A stretch of DNA of 64,000 bases, from the NCBI GenBank assembly GCA_963575745.1, contig CAUYUJ010015766.1, forward strand, positions 1 to 64,000, given 5' to 3'. Position 1 is the first letter of the stretch, and every line of letters starts with the position of its first letter. A program made the position numbers and the translations under genes. The notes below the pieces were generated by a model. It was not told the origin of the DNA and did no database searches. It was given only the letters and a program-made list of their open reading frames with translations. This DNA comes from Prorocentrum cordatum (Eukaryota; Sar; Dinophyceae; Prorocentrales; Prorocentraceae). Below, one piece after another: positions 1 through 10,563 of the stretch.

Positions 1-209
1 GACACTGAAACTTCACCATAATCAGTTGGCCCAGCATTTGGCACCGATAAGGAACTCAACAATAGATTGACCTGCTCCTCCGAGTTCCCCTGAAACAGGC
101 ATGGGTTTCGCGCACAATCATCGAGGTTATGAAACCAGCCAAACGCGGGGAAAGTAAGTATTCGGATCAGCCACAAAATATGGATCACGAGCACTAAACT
201 GCATAACAT
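1..209 (-). CDS. partial protein-coding gene at left edge
   Basis: One minus-strand frame is open from the window edge back to a stop near 245-247, and its first ATG ends at 209. After the ATG comes a hydrophobic stretch rich in L, V and I (about residues 2-20, a possible membrane segment or signal anchor), then a polar part containing NLDDCARNPC and SEEQVNLLLSS. A second frame (DPYFVADPNTYFPRVW) is also open, and a 46-nt GT-AG intron (135-90) would join it in phase to the same downstream frame, so the exon structure is unsettled. The gene continues beyond the left edge. I do not recognise the family. It lies outside the repeat pile and is the only candidate ordinary gene here. Confidence 0.35.
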   Translation of the reverse strand, partial: MLCSLVLVIHILWLIRILTFPAFGWFHNLDDCARNPCLFQGNSEEQVNLLLSSLSVPNAGPTDYGEVSV

Positions 210-247
210 CAAACACAGCTTGTCTACAAATCGCCAGTTTGATTATC

Positions 248-777
248 CTTGTTTTTCTTTTCCAACTGGTCGAAACAGAACTCATCGAACAAAATTGCGC
301 TGTCATGATGCAGCACAAGGAAGGCGCACGCAAGAACAACTAATCAATCCAATGCCGACAGATCACCCGTTCGGTACTCAGAGATGTACGTTACGTGTGC
401 ATGCACAAAACCTGTCCGCACGATGCGGCTCGAGGAGTCCCCGACGGGCCAAGGCCGCGGGAGAGCGGGAGGTAAGCTCCGCTTCCGCAACCTTGGTTAC
501 CGCCGGAGACACGTAGAGTTTCCTTGGCATGCGAGCGCGGCAATCTCGCATTCAGCGCGCGCGAGGGTGTGCGGTTTCATAGAAATGTGCTTGAGAGCTC
601 CTTAGCTTGCCCACAGCTCGAGTTCAGTTCAGACAGACACACACCATCGCGAAAAAATCGCGATAGATTCCCCCTTTCCAGCCGCGGCCGGCACGGCCGC
701 GCCCGCGGCCGCGGCTGGGAGAGGAAAAAACACTTCGAACAATTCGCCATAGATTTTCCCTCCCAGCCACAACTGCT
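248..777. other. unique DNA between gene fragment and repeat pile
   Basis: I see none of the mobile-element classes or satellite monomers here. The plus-strand frames that are open do not look like protein (they are rich in R and S and give no recognisable motif). The stretch could hold the promoter and upstream exons of the minus-strand gene, but nothing in it proves this. A phrase resembling 'cgcgatagattccccctttcc' minus its first base recurs as a diverged direct copy near 746-770, flanking the GC palindrome. Confidence 0.5.
678..718. repeat. GC-rich inverted repeat
   Basis: The arms CCAGCCGCGGCCG (678-690) and CGGCCGCGGCTGG (706-718) are perfect reverse complements around a 15-nt all-GC-rich spacer. 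It sits in an isolated CpG-rich patch between the gene fragment and the satellite edge. Its role is unknown; a promoter-proximal element or a fold-back is possible. Confidence 0.7.
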
Positions 778-1431
778 GTTTTCAGTAGCGGCTCTGGTAG
801 CAGACCGATCTCAGACGTCTCGATCAGCTCGAATTAAACAAAGAAAGCAAGCAACGCCTCTCCGTAATTTGAATCGCAGCTCTGGTTGCAGACCGATCTC
901 AGTGCTTAGACTAGGGCTCATTGTCAGTCGAGAGGCCCCCAGTGAGTCTACAGCTCGATTCTCGCACAAAAAATGCAAAGTCCGAATAGTGTCTTAGTCA
1001 CAGCTCTCTTAGCAAACCGATCTCAGGCATCGAAATGCTTGATACAGCCGCTCCTCAGCAATTCCTGTCGATTCGTGTGCATCGCAGCTCCGCAGCTAGC
1101 CTGCAGCTCGAGTAAAAGTAGAGAAACAAATACTGTCTCAAGAAAACAATAGCACGAATTTTCAGTTGCAGCTCTAGTAGCAGACCGATATCAGACGTCT
1201 CGATACCGTAGGAGAATATGTTGAATCATTTACTGTTAAACGGTGTGCTTTCTAGCTCCGTAGCTTGCCTACAGCTCGAATAACGTGGAGGTATTGGTAC
1301 AAATAGCTGTTGCTCTTGTAGGAGACCGACCTCAGGCATTTAGATACTTCGGACTAGCTCCTGATGAGTCGCGTATGATTGCTGTGCCGAAGAACTCTAT
1401 AGCTTATCTACAGCTCATGTTCAGTTAAGAA
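778..1431 (-). repeat. decayed edge of the satellite
   Basis: Fragments such as gcagaccgatctcag and cagctcgag recur at irregular spacing and recognisably derive from the ~178-bp monomer, but with many substitutions and deletions. This is the most diverged satellite in the window and marks the outer, presumably oldest, edge of the pile. Confidence 0.75.
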
Positions 1432-1657
1432 TACCGACAGCACCTGCCAAGGTGGCACTGAACACCCCATCCCGCCTGAGTGTTTTTTCTGATAGTAATA
1501 TCCACTCGACCTGAGATCAAAATGGCGAGCGTAAATAAGATGAAGGTTGGTGGAAGCACTACCGAATTGCAGAGTGAAAGTTTCTTGGAACCGACTAAAA
1601 TCACAACAGCCCGTCGAGATACGTCCAGCCAACTAGCCCGCCGGCTCGTTCGAATCA
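1432..1657 (-). mobile_element. degenerate class B L-block remnant
   Basis: The block matches the conserved leader of class B (gagatcaaaatggcgagcg, then ccaactagcccgccgg) but with many changes. It is cut at cgaatca, where the next element's 3' end begins. Confidence 0.65.
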
Positions 1658-2875
1658 CAGGGCGCCGGCCGTAAACCGTCAACCTTCGTTACCGCTGGGG
1701 GACTCGTAGAGCTTCCTGACAACATATAATGTCGAAGAAAAACACTGAACAAATAGTTCTTCAGCCCAAGAAATTTCAGACCTCTCCAATGTAACAGCCG
1801 AACGCCCCCGATGCTTCTGGATTGTCTTCTGAACGAGCTCTGTAGCTCTCCTACAGCCCGAGTTACGTGCGTAATCGACAGCACCTCTCAAGATGACTCG
1901 AACAATACGAATAGTTTCGCAAACCTAGCTCGAGTATCAGACCGAGTTCAGACCTCTCCATGCGACAGAGGGACGCGTCTGATGTCTCTGAATCGATTCC
2001 TGTGATTACCAGCCCTGCAGCCCCCCCTACAGCCCGAGTTAAGTGCAGGAAGCCGACAGCACCTCTCAGGATGACTCGAACAATACGAATAGTTTCGCGC
2101 ACCTAGTTCGGGCAGCAGACAGAGGTCGGAGCTCTGGATTCGAAAGGCGGACGCACCTAACGTCTCCGAATCGATTCCAGCGATTACCAGCCATGCAGCC
2201 CCCCACAGCCCGAGTTGAGCGCAGAGAACCGACAGCATCTCTCAAGATGACTCGAACAATACGAATAGTTTCGCGATTCTAGATCGGGCAGCAGACCGAG
2301 TTCAGAGCTCTGGATTCAACAGACAACGGCCACTGATGATTCTGAATCAGATTCTGTACGTATCAGCTCTGAAGCTGTCCTGTAGCTCGAGTTAAGTACA
2401 GAGAACCGAGAGCGCCTGTCAAGATGACTCGATTAATACGAATAGGTTTGCGGACCTAGCTCGGCTAGCAGACCAAGTTCAGACCTCTGGGTTCAACAGG
2501 CGAGCGCGGCTGATCATTCTGAATCGATTAGCTGTGCTTACCAGCTCTGTAGCTGTCCTGAAGCTCGAGTTATCTGAGAAAACCGGCAGCGCGTGACAAG
2601 ATGACCCGAAACGGCCGATCCCGCCTGGACGCTTTTTGGCAGTAATATGTATCCGATCGAGCTGAGATCAAGATGGCGAGCGGAAATAAGATCGAATATC
2701 ACGGGAAAAAATACTAGAGCTCTAACGAATGGTTGAATTTCGAGAACAAAATTTTCAACCGAGCAAAAGTCGTCAAAACGTCCGTCGAGATTTTTCTTGC
2801 CAACTAGCTCTCCAGCGCCCCGGAATTACTCTTAAGCTTCCAGCAACAACTTGCTAAGGGAAGCTCTACGAGTTA
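1658..2875 (-). mobile_element. class B element, complete
   Basis: Read on the minus strand, it runs from its 5' tip (2875) through the L block (about 2610-2860) and about five satellite monomers to the inverted tip (1702-1713) and the 3' hairpin (about 1664-1698). The stem carries mismatches (CCGGCCGTAA against TTACCGCTGG), as expected of an old copy. In intact class B copies the stem lies about 7-40 nt from the 3' end. Confidence 0.8.
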
Positions 2876-2925
2876 CTCTCAAGTTTCGTCGCTTCACTCG
2901 CATGGGGAGCTCTTGGGGAGCGAAA
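2876..2925 (-). other. variant 5' tip fragment
   Basis: This short stretch (ctctcaagtttcgtcgc...) resembles the variant class B tip seen again near 13558-13606. It is interrupted by a class C1 element. Confidence 0.4.
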
Positions 2926-3223
2926 CTTGGTAGCGTCCAAAATCCGGAGAGCGAAAGGAGCCTACGGAACCGGAAAACCCCCCCTGGGGAGTTCTTGGGG
3001 GCGCCCCTGCAGCCCTTCCGAAGCACTGCCAGGAACGCTTCCACGCGTCCCTGCACGCTTGCAGGCACGCGTGGAAGCTTGCCAGAAGCTCTCCCGGACC
3101 AGCTGCCGGCTCGAACGAACTGCTGCGAGGATGCTGGAGCGGCGGAGATGGGCTGCTGGCGGGCACCACCACCGCCCGGCTTCTAATCTTAAGCCCTCTA
3201 GCTCTCAGAGAGCTCTCCGGGAA
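2926..3223 (-). mobile_element. class C1 element
   Basis: It begins on the top strand with CTTGGTAGCGTCC followed by CCGGAGAGC and ends with GCTCTCCGGGAA, so the ends are inverted copies. The centre holds the class C palindrome (about 3036-3075, cttccacgcgt...acgcgtggaag). No coding sequence is recognised; the frames open here are shadows of the GC-rich palindromic sequence. Confidence 0.75.
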
Positions 3224-3230
3224 CAGATTG

Positions 3231-3627
3231 TACCTCGTAGAGCTCTTCGGCATCGATGAGCTAGAGGTATTCCGGCGCGGGGTGGAGCTACTTGGCCGAC
3301 CCGGCCAGAAAGGACAAAGTGGTAATTTTTGGGTGGTTTTGCGAAATTCTGAAGGATATTTGACAATTCATTTTGAGAAAGCAGATTTTTACTCCGAGCA
3401 TTGGTATCTTAACTTGATTCTGCGGGCAGCTCAGCTCTTCCGAGACAGTTTTACTATCCAAACATTTGGAGGAACCGACGTTACGTTCACACCGAGAAAT
3501 GCAAATATGATGTTTTTCTAGAAATCCTCTGAGAAACGGTCTGCTTTCAATCTGAGCATTCTTACGCGTGCAAGCAGCTCTACGAGGTTTCCGGCGGTCA
3601 AGGTTGACGGTTCACCGCCGGCGCCAG
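3231..3627 (+). mobile_element. class A1 element, complete, against the local grain
   Basis: A full 397-bp copy runs from TACCTCGTAGAGCTC to GCGCCAG and includes the inverted tip and the 3' hairpin (about 3591-3620). It is one of only three plus-strand hairpins in the left arm. A frame of 97 codons is open from the tip (reading ELFGIDELEVFRRG...), and the same frame recurs in other class A copies. I do not call it a gene. Confidence 0.8.
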
Positions 3628-3628
3628 T

Positions 3629-3768
3629 TAGAGAAGAAGCCGGCGGGCACGGCTGCGCCAGCTCGTCTCCAAGGGCCCCGGTGGAGCGCCCACGCAACGA
3701 GTTGCTTCAGGTTGCAGCGCGTTCCGACAAGCCTTTTCCTATTCGTTCCCACTGCGCGTGTCCCGAAG
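3629..3768. other. GC-rich unclassified segment
   Basis: About 140 bp sit between a class A1 end and a class B 3' end. The segment faintly resembles class C2 (gaagccggcgggcac) but is not alignable end to end. I see no gene in it. Confidence 0.4.
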
Positions 3769-3769
3769 A

Positions 3770-5120
3770 CTGGGCGCCGGCGGTAAACTGTCAACCTTCC
3801 TTACCGCCGGGGGACTCGTAGAGCTTCCTGACAATATATAATGTGAAAAAATGCAGAGAACGAATAGTTTTTCAGCGCAAGCGATTTCAGACCTCTCGAT
3901 GCAAAAAAACCGAACGCCCCCGATGCTTCTAGATTGTCTTCTTTTCGAAGCTCTCCTACAGCCCGAGCTACGTGCGTAAATCGAGAGCACCTCTCAAGAT
4001 GACTCTAACAAACATAGTTTGGCAACCCAGCTCGAGTATCAAACCGAGTTCAGACCTTTGAATGCGACAGGCGGACGCGTCTGATGTCTGCGAATCTCCT
4101 GTGATTAACAACCCTGCAGCCCCCATACAGCCCGAGTTAAATGCAGAAAACCGACAGCACCTCTCAGGATGACTCGAACAAAACAATAGTTTCGCGGACC
4201 TAGTTCGGGCAGCAGACCGAGTTCCGAGCTCTTGATTCGACAGACAGACGCGCCTAATGTCTTCAAATCGATTCCTGTGACCACCAGCACTGTAGCTCCC
4301 CCCCAGCCCGAGTTGAGTGCAGAAAACCGAGAGAACTTCTCAAGATGACTCGAACAATACGAATAGTTTTGCGATTCTAGATCGGGCAGCAGACCGAGTT
4401 CAGAGCTCTCGATTTAATAGACAAATGCGACTGGCGACAGGCGAACATGACTAATGTCTGCGAATCGACTCCTCTGATTACCAGCCATGCAGCCCCCTGC
4501 AGCCCGAGTCAAGTGCAGAAAACTGACAGCACCTCTCAGGATGACTCGAGCAATACAATAGTTTCGCGGACCTAGATCTGACAGCAGACCGAATTCAGAG
4601 TTCTGGATTCAACAGACGAATGCGACTCATGATTCTGAATTGGTTTCTGTAAGTACCAGCTCTCTAGCTGTCCTATAGCTCGAGTTCAATACAGAAAACC
4701 CAGACTCGAATAATACGAATAGGTTTGCTGACCTAGCTCAGCTGGCAGACCGAGTTAAGACCTCTAGATTCAAGCGAACGCGCCTGCTCATTCTGAATCG
4801 ATTAGCTGTGCTTACCAGCTCTGTAGCTGTCCTACAGCTCGATTTCTCTTCAGATAACCGTGATCACGTGTCAAGATGACTTGAAACGGCCGATCCCGCC
4901 TGCCTGCTTTTTGGGAGTAAAAGGTACCCGATCGAGCTGAGATGAAGATGGCGAGCGGGAATAAGATCGAATATCATGGGAAAAAACACTAGAGCTCAAA
5001 CGAATTGTTAAATTTCGAAAACAAAATTTTGAACCGACCAAAAGTCACGAAAAGGTCCGTCGAGATGTTTCTTACCAACTAGCTCTCCGGCGCCCCGGAA
5101 TTACTCTTAAGCTTCCAGCA
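3770..5120 (-). mobile_element. class B element, 5' tip missing
   Basis: It has the 3' hairpin (about 3777-3810), a conserved TATATA just inside the inverted tip, about six monomers (3850-4880) and the L block (4880-5115). It stops in the tip palindrome at cttccagca, where a class C1 tail begins. Confidence 0.75.
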
Positions 5121-5169
5121 TTGGTAGCGCCCAAAACCCGGAGAGCGAAAAGCCCCTCGGGAATAGGAA
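5121..5169 (-). mobile_element. class C1 fragment
   Basis: Only the TTGGTAGCG tail and the CCCGGAGAGC inverted tip remain, followed directly by the next class A2 end. Confidence 0.6.
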
Positions 5170-5557
5170 CTGGGAACCGGCGGTAAACCGTCAACCTGGT
5201 TACCGCCGGAATCCGCGTAGAGCTCTTTTTTTGCACGGCGATCCTCGGAACACATGAAGAAAGCTTCTGGAGCAGGAAACGAAAAACTCCCAAAAAAATG
5301 TTTTTCTGTTTTTATCCAACGTCGGTTCCTCCAAGTGCTTTGATAGTAATACTGGACCCACAGATTCGACTGGCAGATGCGAAATAACCACCTAGAGGTG
5401 CGAAAAATCTGGTTTCTCAAAATGAATGGTCAATTATCTTGCTAATCAAAGTAAAACCGACCCCAAGTCACCACATTGTCTTGGTCGGTTCGGCCAACTA
5501 GCTCCATCCCGCGCCGGAATTTCTCTAGCTCATCGACGCCGGAGAGCTTTACAAGTA
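5170..5557 (-). mobile_element. class A2 element, complete
   Basis: This 388-bp copy has arms CCGGCGGTAA/TTACCGCCGG (5177-5210) and a body characteristic of A2. Its 5' tip reads GAGCTTTACAAGTA on the top strand. Confidence 0.75.
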
Positions 5558-5853
5558 CGAGTTGTTAGAACTGCAAAATCGGCTGAGCCAGCCCGCGGAA
5601 GGTATGATCGCGTCCCTTTTCGACATTTCGCCAACTAGCTCCACCCTGTCGCCGAATTCCTCTAGCTCTTCTACCATCAGAGCTCTACGAGGCACTAGAA
5701 GTGCAAGCAGACGCCTGAGAGAACTAGAAGTGCAAGCAGATAGCTTCTGATGGCATTTTCTGCAAAACTGGAAATTGCATTTTTTGGACTGCCAACGTGA
5801 AGTCGGTCCCTGGCTTCGCTCGGGAGACTTTTTTTGACGGGATGAACTAAGAA
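5558..5853 (-). mobile_element. rare sixth element type, composite
   Basis: It contains ctgcaaaatcggctgagcc followed by a class-A-like tip (ccaactagctccaccctg...agctctacgaggca). The same unit appears once more at about 57170-57300. A ~29-bp phrase starting actagaagtgcaagcaga is tandemly duplicated at about 5694-5750. Confidence 0.5.
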
Positions 5854-6777
5854 CTGGGCGCCAGCGGTAAACCGTCAACCTTTGTTACTTACCGCCGGGT
5901 GACTCGTAGAGCTTCCTGATAACATGTAATGTCGAAAAAAACACTAAAAAAATAGTTTCTCAGCCCAGGCAATTTGAGACCTCTCGGATGCAACAGCCGA
6001 ACGCCCCCGATGCTTCTGGATTGTCTTCTGGACGAGCTCTGCAGCTCTCCTACAGCCCGAGTTGTGCGTAAATCGACAGCACCTCTCAAGATGACTCGAA
6101 CAATACGAATAGTTTGACAAACCTAGCTCGAGTAGCAGACCGAGTTCAGACCTCTGCATACGCGTCTGATCTCTCTGAATCGATTGCTGTGATTACCAGC
6201 CCTGCAGCCCCCCCCCCTACAGCCCGAGTTAAGTGCGGGGAACCGACAGCACCTCTCAGGATGACTCGAACAATACGAATAGTTTCGCGGACCTAGTTCG
6301 GGCAGCAGACAGAGTTCGGAGCTCTGGATTCGACAGGCGGACGCGCCTGATGTCTCCGAATCGATTCCAGTGATTACCAGCCATGAAGCCCCCCTTCAGC
6401 CGGAGTCAAGTGCAGAGAACCGACAGCATCTCTCAAGATGACTCGAACAGTACGAATAGTTTCGCGATTCTAGATCGGGCAGCAGACCGGGTTCAGAGCT
6501 CTGGATTAAACAGACAACGGCCACTGATGATTCTGAAACATATTCTGTACGTATCAGCTCTGTAGCTGTCCTGTAGCTCGAGTTAAGTACAGAAAACCGA
6601 GAGCGTCTGTCAAGATGACTCGAATAATACGAATAGCTTTGCGGACCTAGCTCGGCTAGCAGACCGACTTCAAACTCTGGATTCAACAGGCGAACGCACC
6701 TGACCATTCTGAATCGATGAGATGTACTTACCAGCTCTGTAGCTGTCCTGAAGCTCGAGTTATCTTGAGAAAACCGA

Positions 6778-7820
6778 CTGGGCGCCGGCGGTAAACCGTC
6801 AACCTTGGTTACCGCCGGGAGACTCGTAGAGCTTCCTAGCTCGACTTAAGTTGAAAACCGACAGCACCTACCAACATTCCGACTGATAGTGAATATTTTT
6901 TGACCTCTAAATGCGACAGGCGAACGCGTCTGATGTCTGCGAATCGACTCCTGTCATTACCAGCCCTGCATCCCCCCTACAGCCCGAATTAAGTGCAGAA
7001 AACCGACAGCCCCTCTCAGGATGACTCGAACAATACAGTAGTTTCGCAACCTAGTTCGGGCAGCAGACCGAGTTCCGAGCTCTGGATTCGACAGGCGGAC
7101 GCGCCTGATGTCTTCAAATCGATTCCTGTGACCACCAGCACTGTAGCCTCCCTCAGCGCGTTGAGTGAAGAGAACAGAGAGCACTTCTCAAGATGACTCG
7201 ACCAATACGAATAGTTTCGCGATTCTAGATCGGGCAGAAGACCGAGTTCAGAGCTCTGGATCCGACAGACAAACGCAACTGATGATTCTGAATCGGTTTC
7301 TGTAAATATCAGCTCTGTAGCTGTCCTACAGCTCGAGTTAAGTACAGAAAACCGAGAGTTCCTGTCAAGATGACTCGAATGATAGGAATAGGTTTGCGGA
7401 CCTAGCTCGGCTAACAGACCGAGTTCTGACCTCTGGATTCTACAGGCGGACGCGCCTAATCATTCTACATCGATTAGCTGTGCTTACCAGATCTGTAGCT
7501 GTCCTAAAGCTCGAGTTATGTTCAGAAAACTGTCAGCGCGTATCCAGATGACTCGAAACGGCCGATCCCGCCACAGTGCTTTTCGATAGTAATATTTACC
7601 CGATCGAGCTGAGATCAAGATGGCGAGCGGCAATGAGATCGAATATCACAAGAAAAAAAAACTAGAGCTCAAACGAATTGTTGAATTTCGAGAACAAAAT
7701 TTTCAACCGACCAAAAGTCAGCAAAAGTTCCGTCGATATTTTTCGAGCCAACTAGCTCTCCAGCGCGCCGGAATTACTCTTAAGCTTCCAGCAACTAGCT
7801 TAGGGAAGCTCTACGAGTCA
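6778..7820 (-). mobile_element. class B2 element, complete
   Basis: This 1043-bp copy with about four monomers has the 5' tip TGACTCGTAGAGC (bottom strand, at 7820) and the hairpin at about 6785-6818. It is inserted in a satellite monomer of the 5854 element at G^T (bottom strand). Confidence 0.85.
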
Positions 7821-7835
7821 CAGTGCGTGTCAAGA

Positions 7836-8234
7836 CTGGCGCCGGCGGTGAACCGTCAACCTGGCCACCGCCGGGAATCTCGTAGAGCTCCTTGCACGCG
7901 TAAGAATGCTCAGATCCAAAGCAGACCGCTTCTCAGAGCATTTCTAGAAAAACATCATATTTGCCTTCCTCGGTGTCAACTTGACGTCGGTTCCTCTAAA
8001 TGTTTCGATAGTGAAACTATCTCGAAAGAGCTGAGCTGCCCGCAGAATAAAGTTAAGATACAAATGCTCGGAGTAAAAATCTGCTTTCTCAAAATGAATT
8101 GTCAAATATTTTTCAAATCTCAGCGAAACCGACCCAAAGTTATCACATCTTCTTTTCTGGCCGGGTCGACCAACTAGCTCCACCCCGCGCCGGAATTCCT
8201 CTAGCTCATCGATAACGAAGAGCTCTACGAGGTA
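7836..8234 (-). mobile_element. class A1 element, complete
   Basis: This 399-bp copy is inserted at caaga^tgac in the same host monomer, 15 bp from the previous insertion. The flanks join perfectly without a target duplication. The minus-strand frame ELVGRPGQKR... is the recurrent class A frame. Confidence 0.85.
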
Positions 8235-8396
8235 TGACCCGAAACCGGCGATCCCGCCTGGATGCTTTTTGGCAGTAAAAGATACCCGATCGAGCTGAAA
8301 TCAAGATGGCGAGCGGGAAAAAGATCGAATATCACGGAAAAAATACTAGAGCTCAAACGCATTGAGGAATTTCGAGAACAGAATTTTGAACCGACC

Positions 8397-9562
8397 TACT
8401 TGGTAGCGTCCACTGGGCGCCGGCGGTAAACCGTCAACCTTTGTTACCCCCGGGGGACTCGTAGAGCTTCCTGACCATATATAATGTCGAGCAAAATTGC
8501 AGAGAAGAAATAGTGGTTCAGCCTAAGCGATTTCAGACCTCTCGAAGGAACATCCGAACGCCGCCCATGCTTCTGGATCGTTTTCTTTGCGCACGGGCTC
8601 CATAGCTGTCCTACAGCCCGACTTACGTGCGAAAAGCGACAGCACCTCTCAAGATCACTCGAAGAATACACATAGTTTCCTATATCTAGCTCGAGTATCA
8701 GACCGAGCTCAGACCTCTCAATGCGACAGGCGGACGCGCCTGCTGAATCGATTACTATGATTACCAGCCCTGCAGCCCCTTACAGCCCGAGTTGAATGCA
8801 GAAAACGGACAGCAGCTCTCAGGATGACTCGAAGAATAGAAATAGTTATGCGAACCCAGCTCGGGCAGCAGAACGAGTTCAGAGCTCTTAATGCCACAGG
8901 CGGACGCGACTGATAGCTATGAATTGGTCCCAGTGATTACCAGCGCAGCCCCCTTACAGCTCGAGTTAAGTGCAGAAAACGGACAGCATCTGACAAGATG
9001 ACTCGAAGAATACACATAGTTTTGTGGACCTAGCTCGGGCAGCATACCGATTTCTGAGCTCTCGATTCGGCAGGCAGACGCGCCTGGTGTCTCCCAATCG
9101 ATTCCCGTGATTACGAGCCCTGTAGCCGCCAAAAGTCGAGGAAAGAAAAGTAACAGCAGCTCTGAAGATGACTCGAACAATACGAATAGCTTTGCGAACC
9201 TAGCTTGGGCAGCAGACCGAGTTCAGACCTCCGGATGGAACAGACGAACGCACCTGATTATTCCTAATCGATTGCTGTGATAAGGAACTCTGTACATGCC
9301 CTAGATCTCGAGATAAGTACAAAATACCGACAATGCGTATCAAGATGACTCGAAACAGCCGATCCCGCCGCGATGCTTTTTTACAGAAATATTTACCCGA
9401 TCGAGCTGAGACTGGGCCAACTAGCCCCACCCCGCGCCGGAATTGCTCTAGCTCATCGATGCCGAAGAGCTCTACGAGGCATTAAGATGGCGAGCGGGAA
9501 TAAGATCGAATATCACGGGAAAAAATACTAGAGCTCTAACGAATTGAATTTGAAGAACAAAA
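8397..9562 (-). mobile_element. class C tail, then class B element
   Basis: Bases 8397-8412 are an isolated CTTGGTAGCGTCC tail. From 8413 follows a class B element with a slightly damaged hairpin, about five monomers and an L block that ends at 9562. It is interrupted by the 70-bp mini-element at 9412-9481. Confidence 0.75.
9412..9481 (-). mobile_element. 70-bp hairpinless mini-element
   Basis: It consists only of a class A 5' tip and ends at CTGGG (bottom strand CCCAG) inside the sequence TTGGCCCAG that every class A carries near its tip. The flanks gctgaga and ttaagatggcg rejoin to the intact L block with no duplication, so this is a precise insertion at A^T. It looks like an element that ended at an internal look-alike of its own 3' terminus. 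Confidence 0.75.
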
Positions 9563-9860
9563 CTAGCGCCGACGGTGAACAGTCAACCTGGTCACCGCCG
9601 GGAACCTCGTAGAGCTTCTTGCACGCGTAAGAAAGCTCAGCGTCAAAAGAGAGGCTTCTGGAACCATTTCTCGAAAAAGAGACAAATTAATTTTTCGTGT
9701 CGACATAGAGATGGTTCCGCCAAGTGTTTTGATAGTAAAAGTGCACCTAGAGAGTTCATATTAAGACAGAGAGGCCCTCATAGTCGTTGACAGGTGCGAA
9801 AATTCTGCTTTCTCAAAATAAATGGCCAAATATCTTCCAAATATTCGCAAAACCACCGAA
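9563..9860 (-). mobile_element. class A1 element, 3' part
   Basis: It has a variant hairpin with left arm CCGACGGTGA, so one base pair is lost. The body continues to ccaccgaa, where the next element is inserted. Confidence 0.7.
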
Positions 9861-10226
9861 TGGGAACCGGCGGTAAACCGTCAACCAGATTACCGTCGGG
9901 CCCCTCGTAGAGCTCTTTTGATGCACAGCGCTTCTGGGAACACATTAGAAAGCTTCTGAAGCAAGAGCAGGAAAATTCAGAAAAACACGATTTTGTAGTT
10001 TTCATTCAAAGTCGGTTCGCTCAAGTCTTGTGATAGTAATACTGCAGCTACGGACCTGAGAATTCACTGGCAGGCGCGGCACAGCCCACCACACGTGAGA
10101 AAAATACTGGTTCTCAAATCGAATTTCCAAATTTTGCATAAAGTGAGAAAACCCGACCCCGGGTCACCACATCCTCTCTTTTCCTCAGGCCCGCCAACTT
10201 TGTAGCGTCCAAACACCGAAGAGCAA
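9861..10226 (-). mobile_element. class A2 3' part plus class C scrap
   Basis: The A2 hairpin (about 9867-9900) and body are followed by a 28-bp class C1 fragment (about 10199-10226). Confidence 0.65.
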
Positions 10227-10563
10227 CTGGCGCCGGCGGTGGACCGTCAACCTGGTCACCGCCGGAAACCTCGTAGAGCTCCTTGCATCCGTAAGAGAGC
10301 TCAGGATCAAAGCGAGAGCTTCTGGGAGCTTTTCTACAAAAACTTCAAGTTAAGAATTTTCGGAGTTAACATGAAGTCGGTTCCTCCAAGTGAACTGGTA
10401 CTAAAAATGGTTCTAGAAGGCTGAGCTGCTCAGGGAACAAAGTTAATATGTCAATGCTCAGAGTAAAAATCTGCTTTCTCAAAATAAATTGTCAAATATC
10501 TTTCAAAAAATTGCAAAACCACACAAAAGTTGTCACATTGTCCGCCTCAGCCGGGTGGGCCAA
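10227..10563 (-). mobile_element. class A1 element, 3' part
   Basis: The hairpin and body run to ggtgggccaa. It is cut at the class A hot spot (bottom strand CTAG^TTGG) by the following class B2 element. Confidence 0.75.

Larger units (their letters stand above)
5854..8396 (-). mobile_element. class B host element split by two insertions
   Basis: The element occupies 5854-6777, 7821-7835 and 8235-8396. Removing the two inserts restores an uninterrupted monomer (aaaaccga + cagtgcgtgtcaaga + tgacccgaaac), matching intact copies with no duplicated target bases. Its L block is in turn cut at aaccgacc by a class C tail. Confidence 0.8.

Noticed and set aside
524-997. 157-codon plus-strand frame
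   Set aside because: It runs from unique DNA through the GC palindrome into decayed satellite. Composition is low-complexity R/S and no motif is seen.
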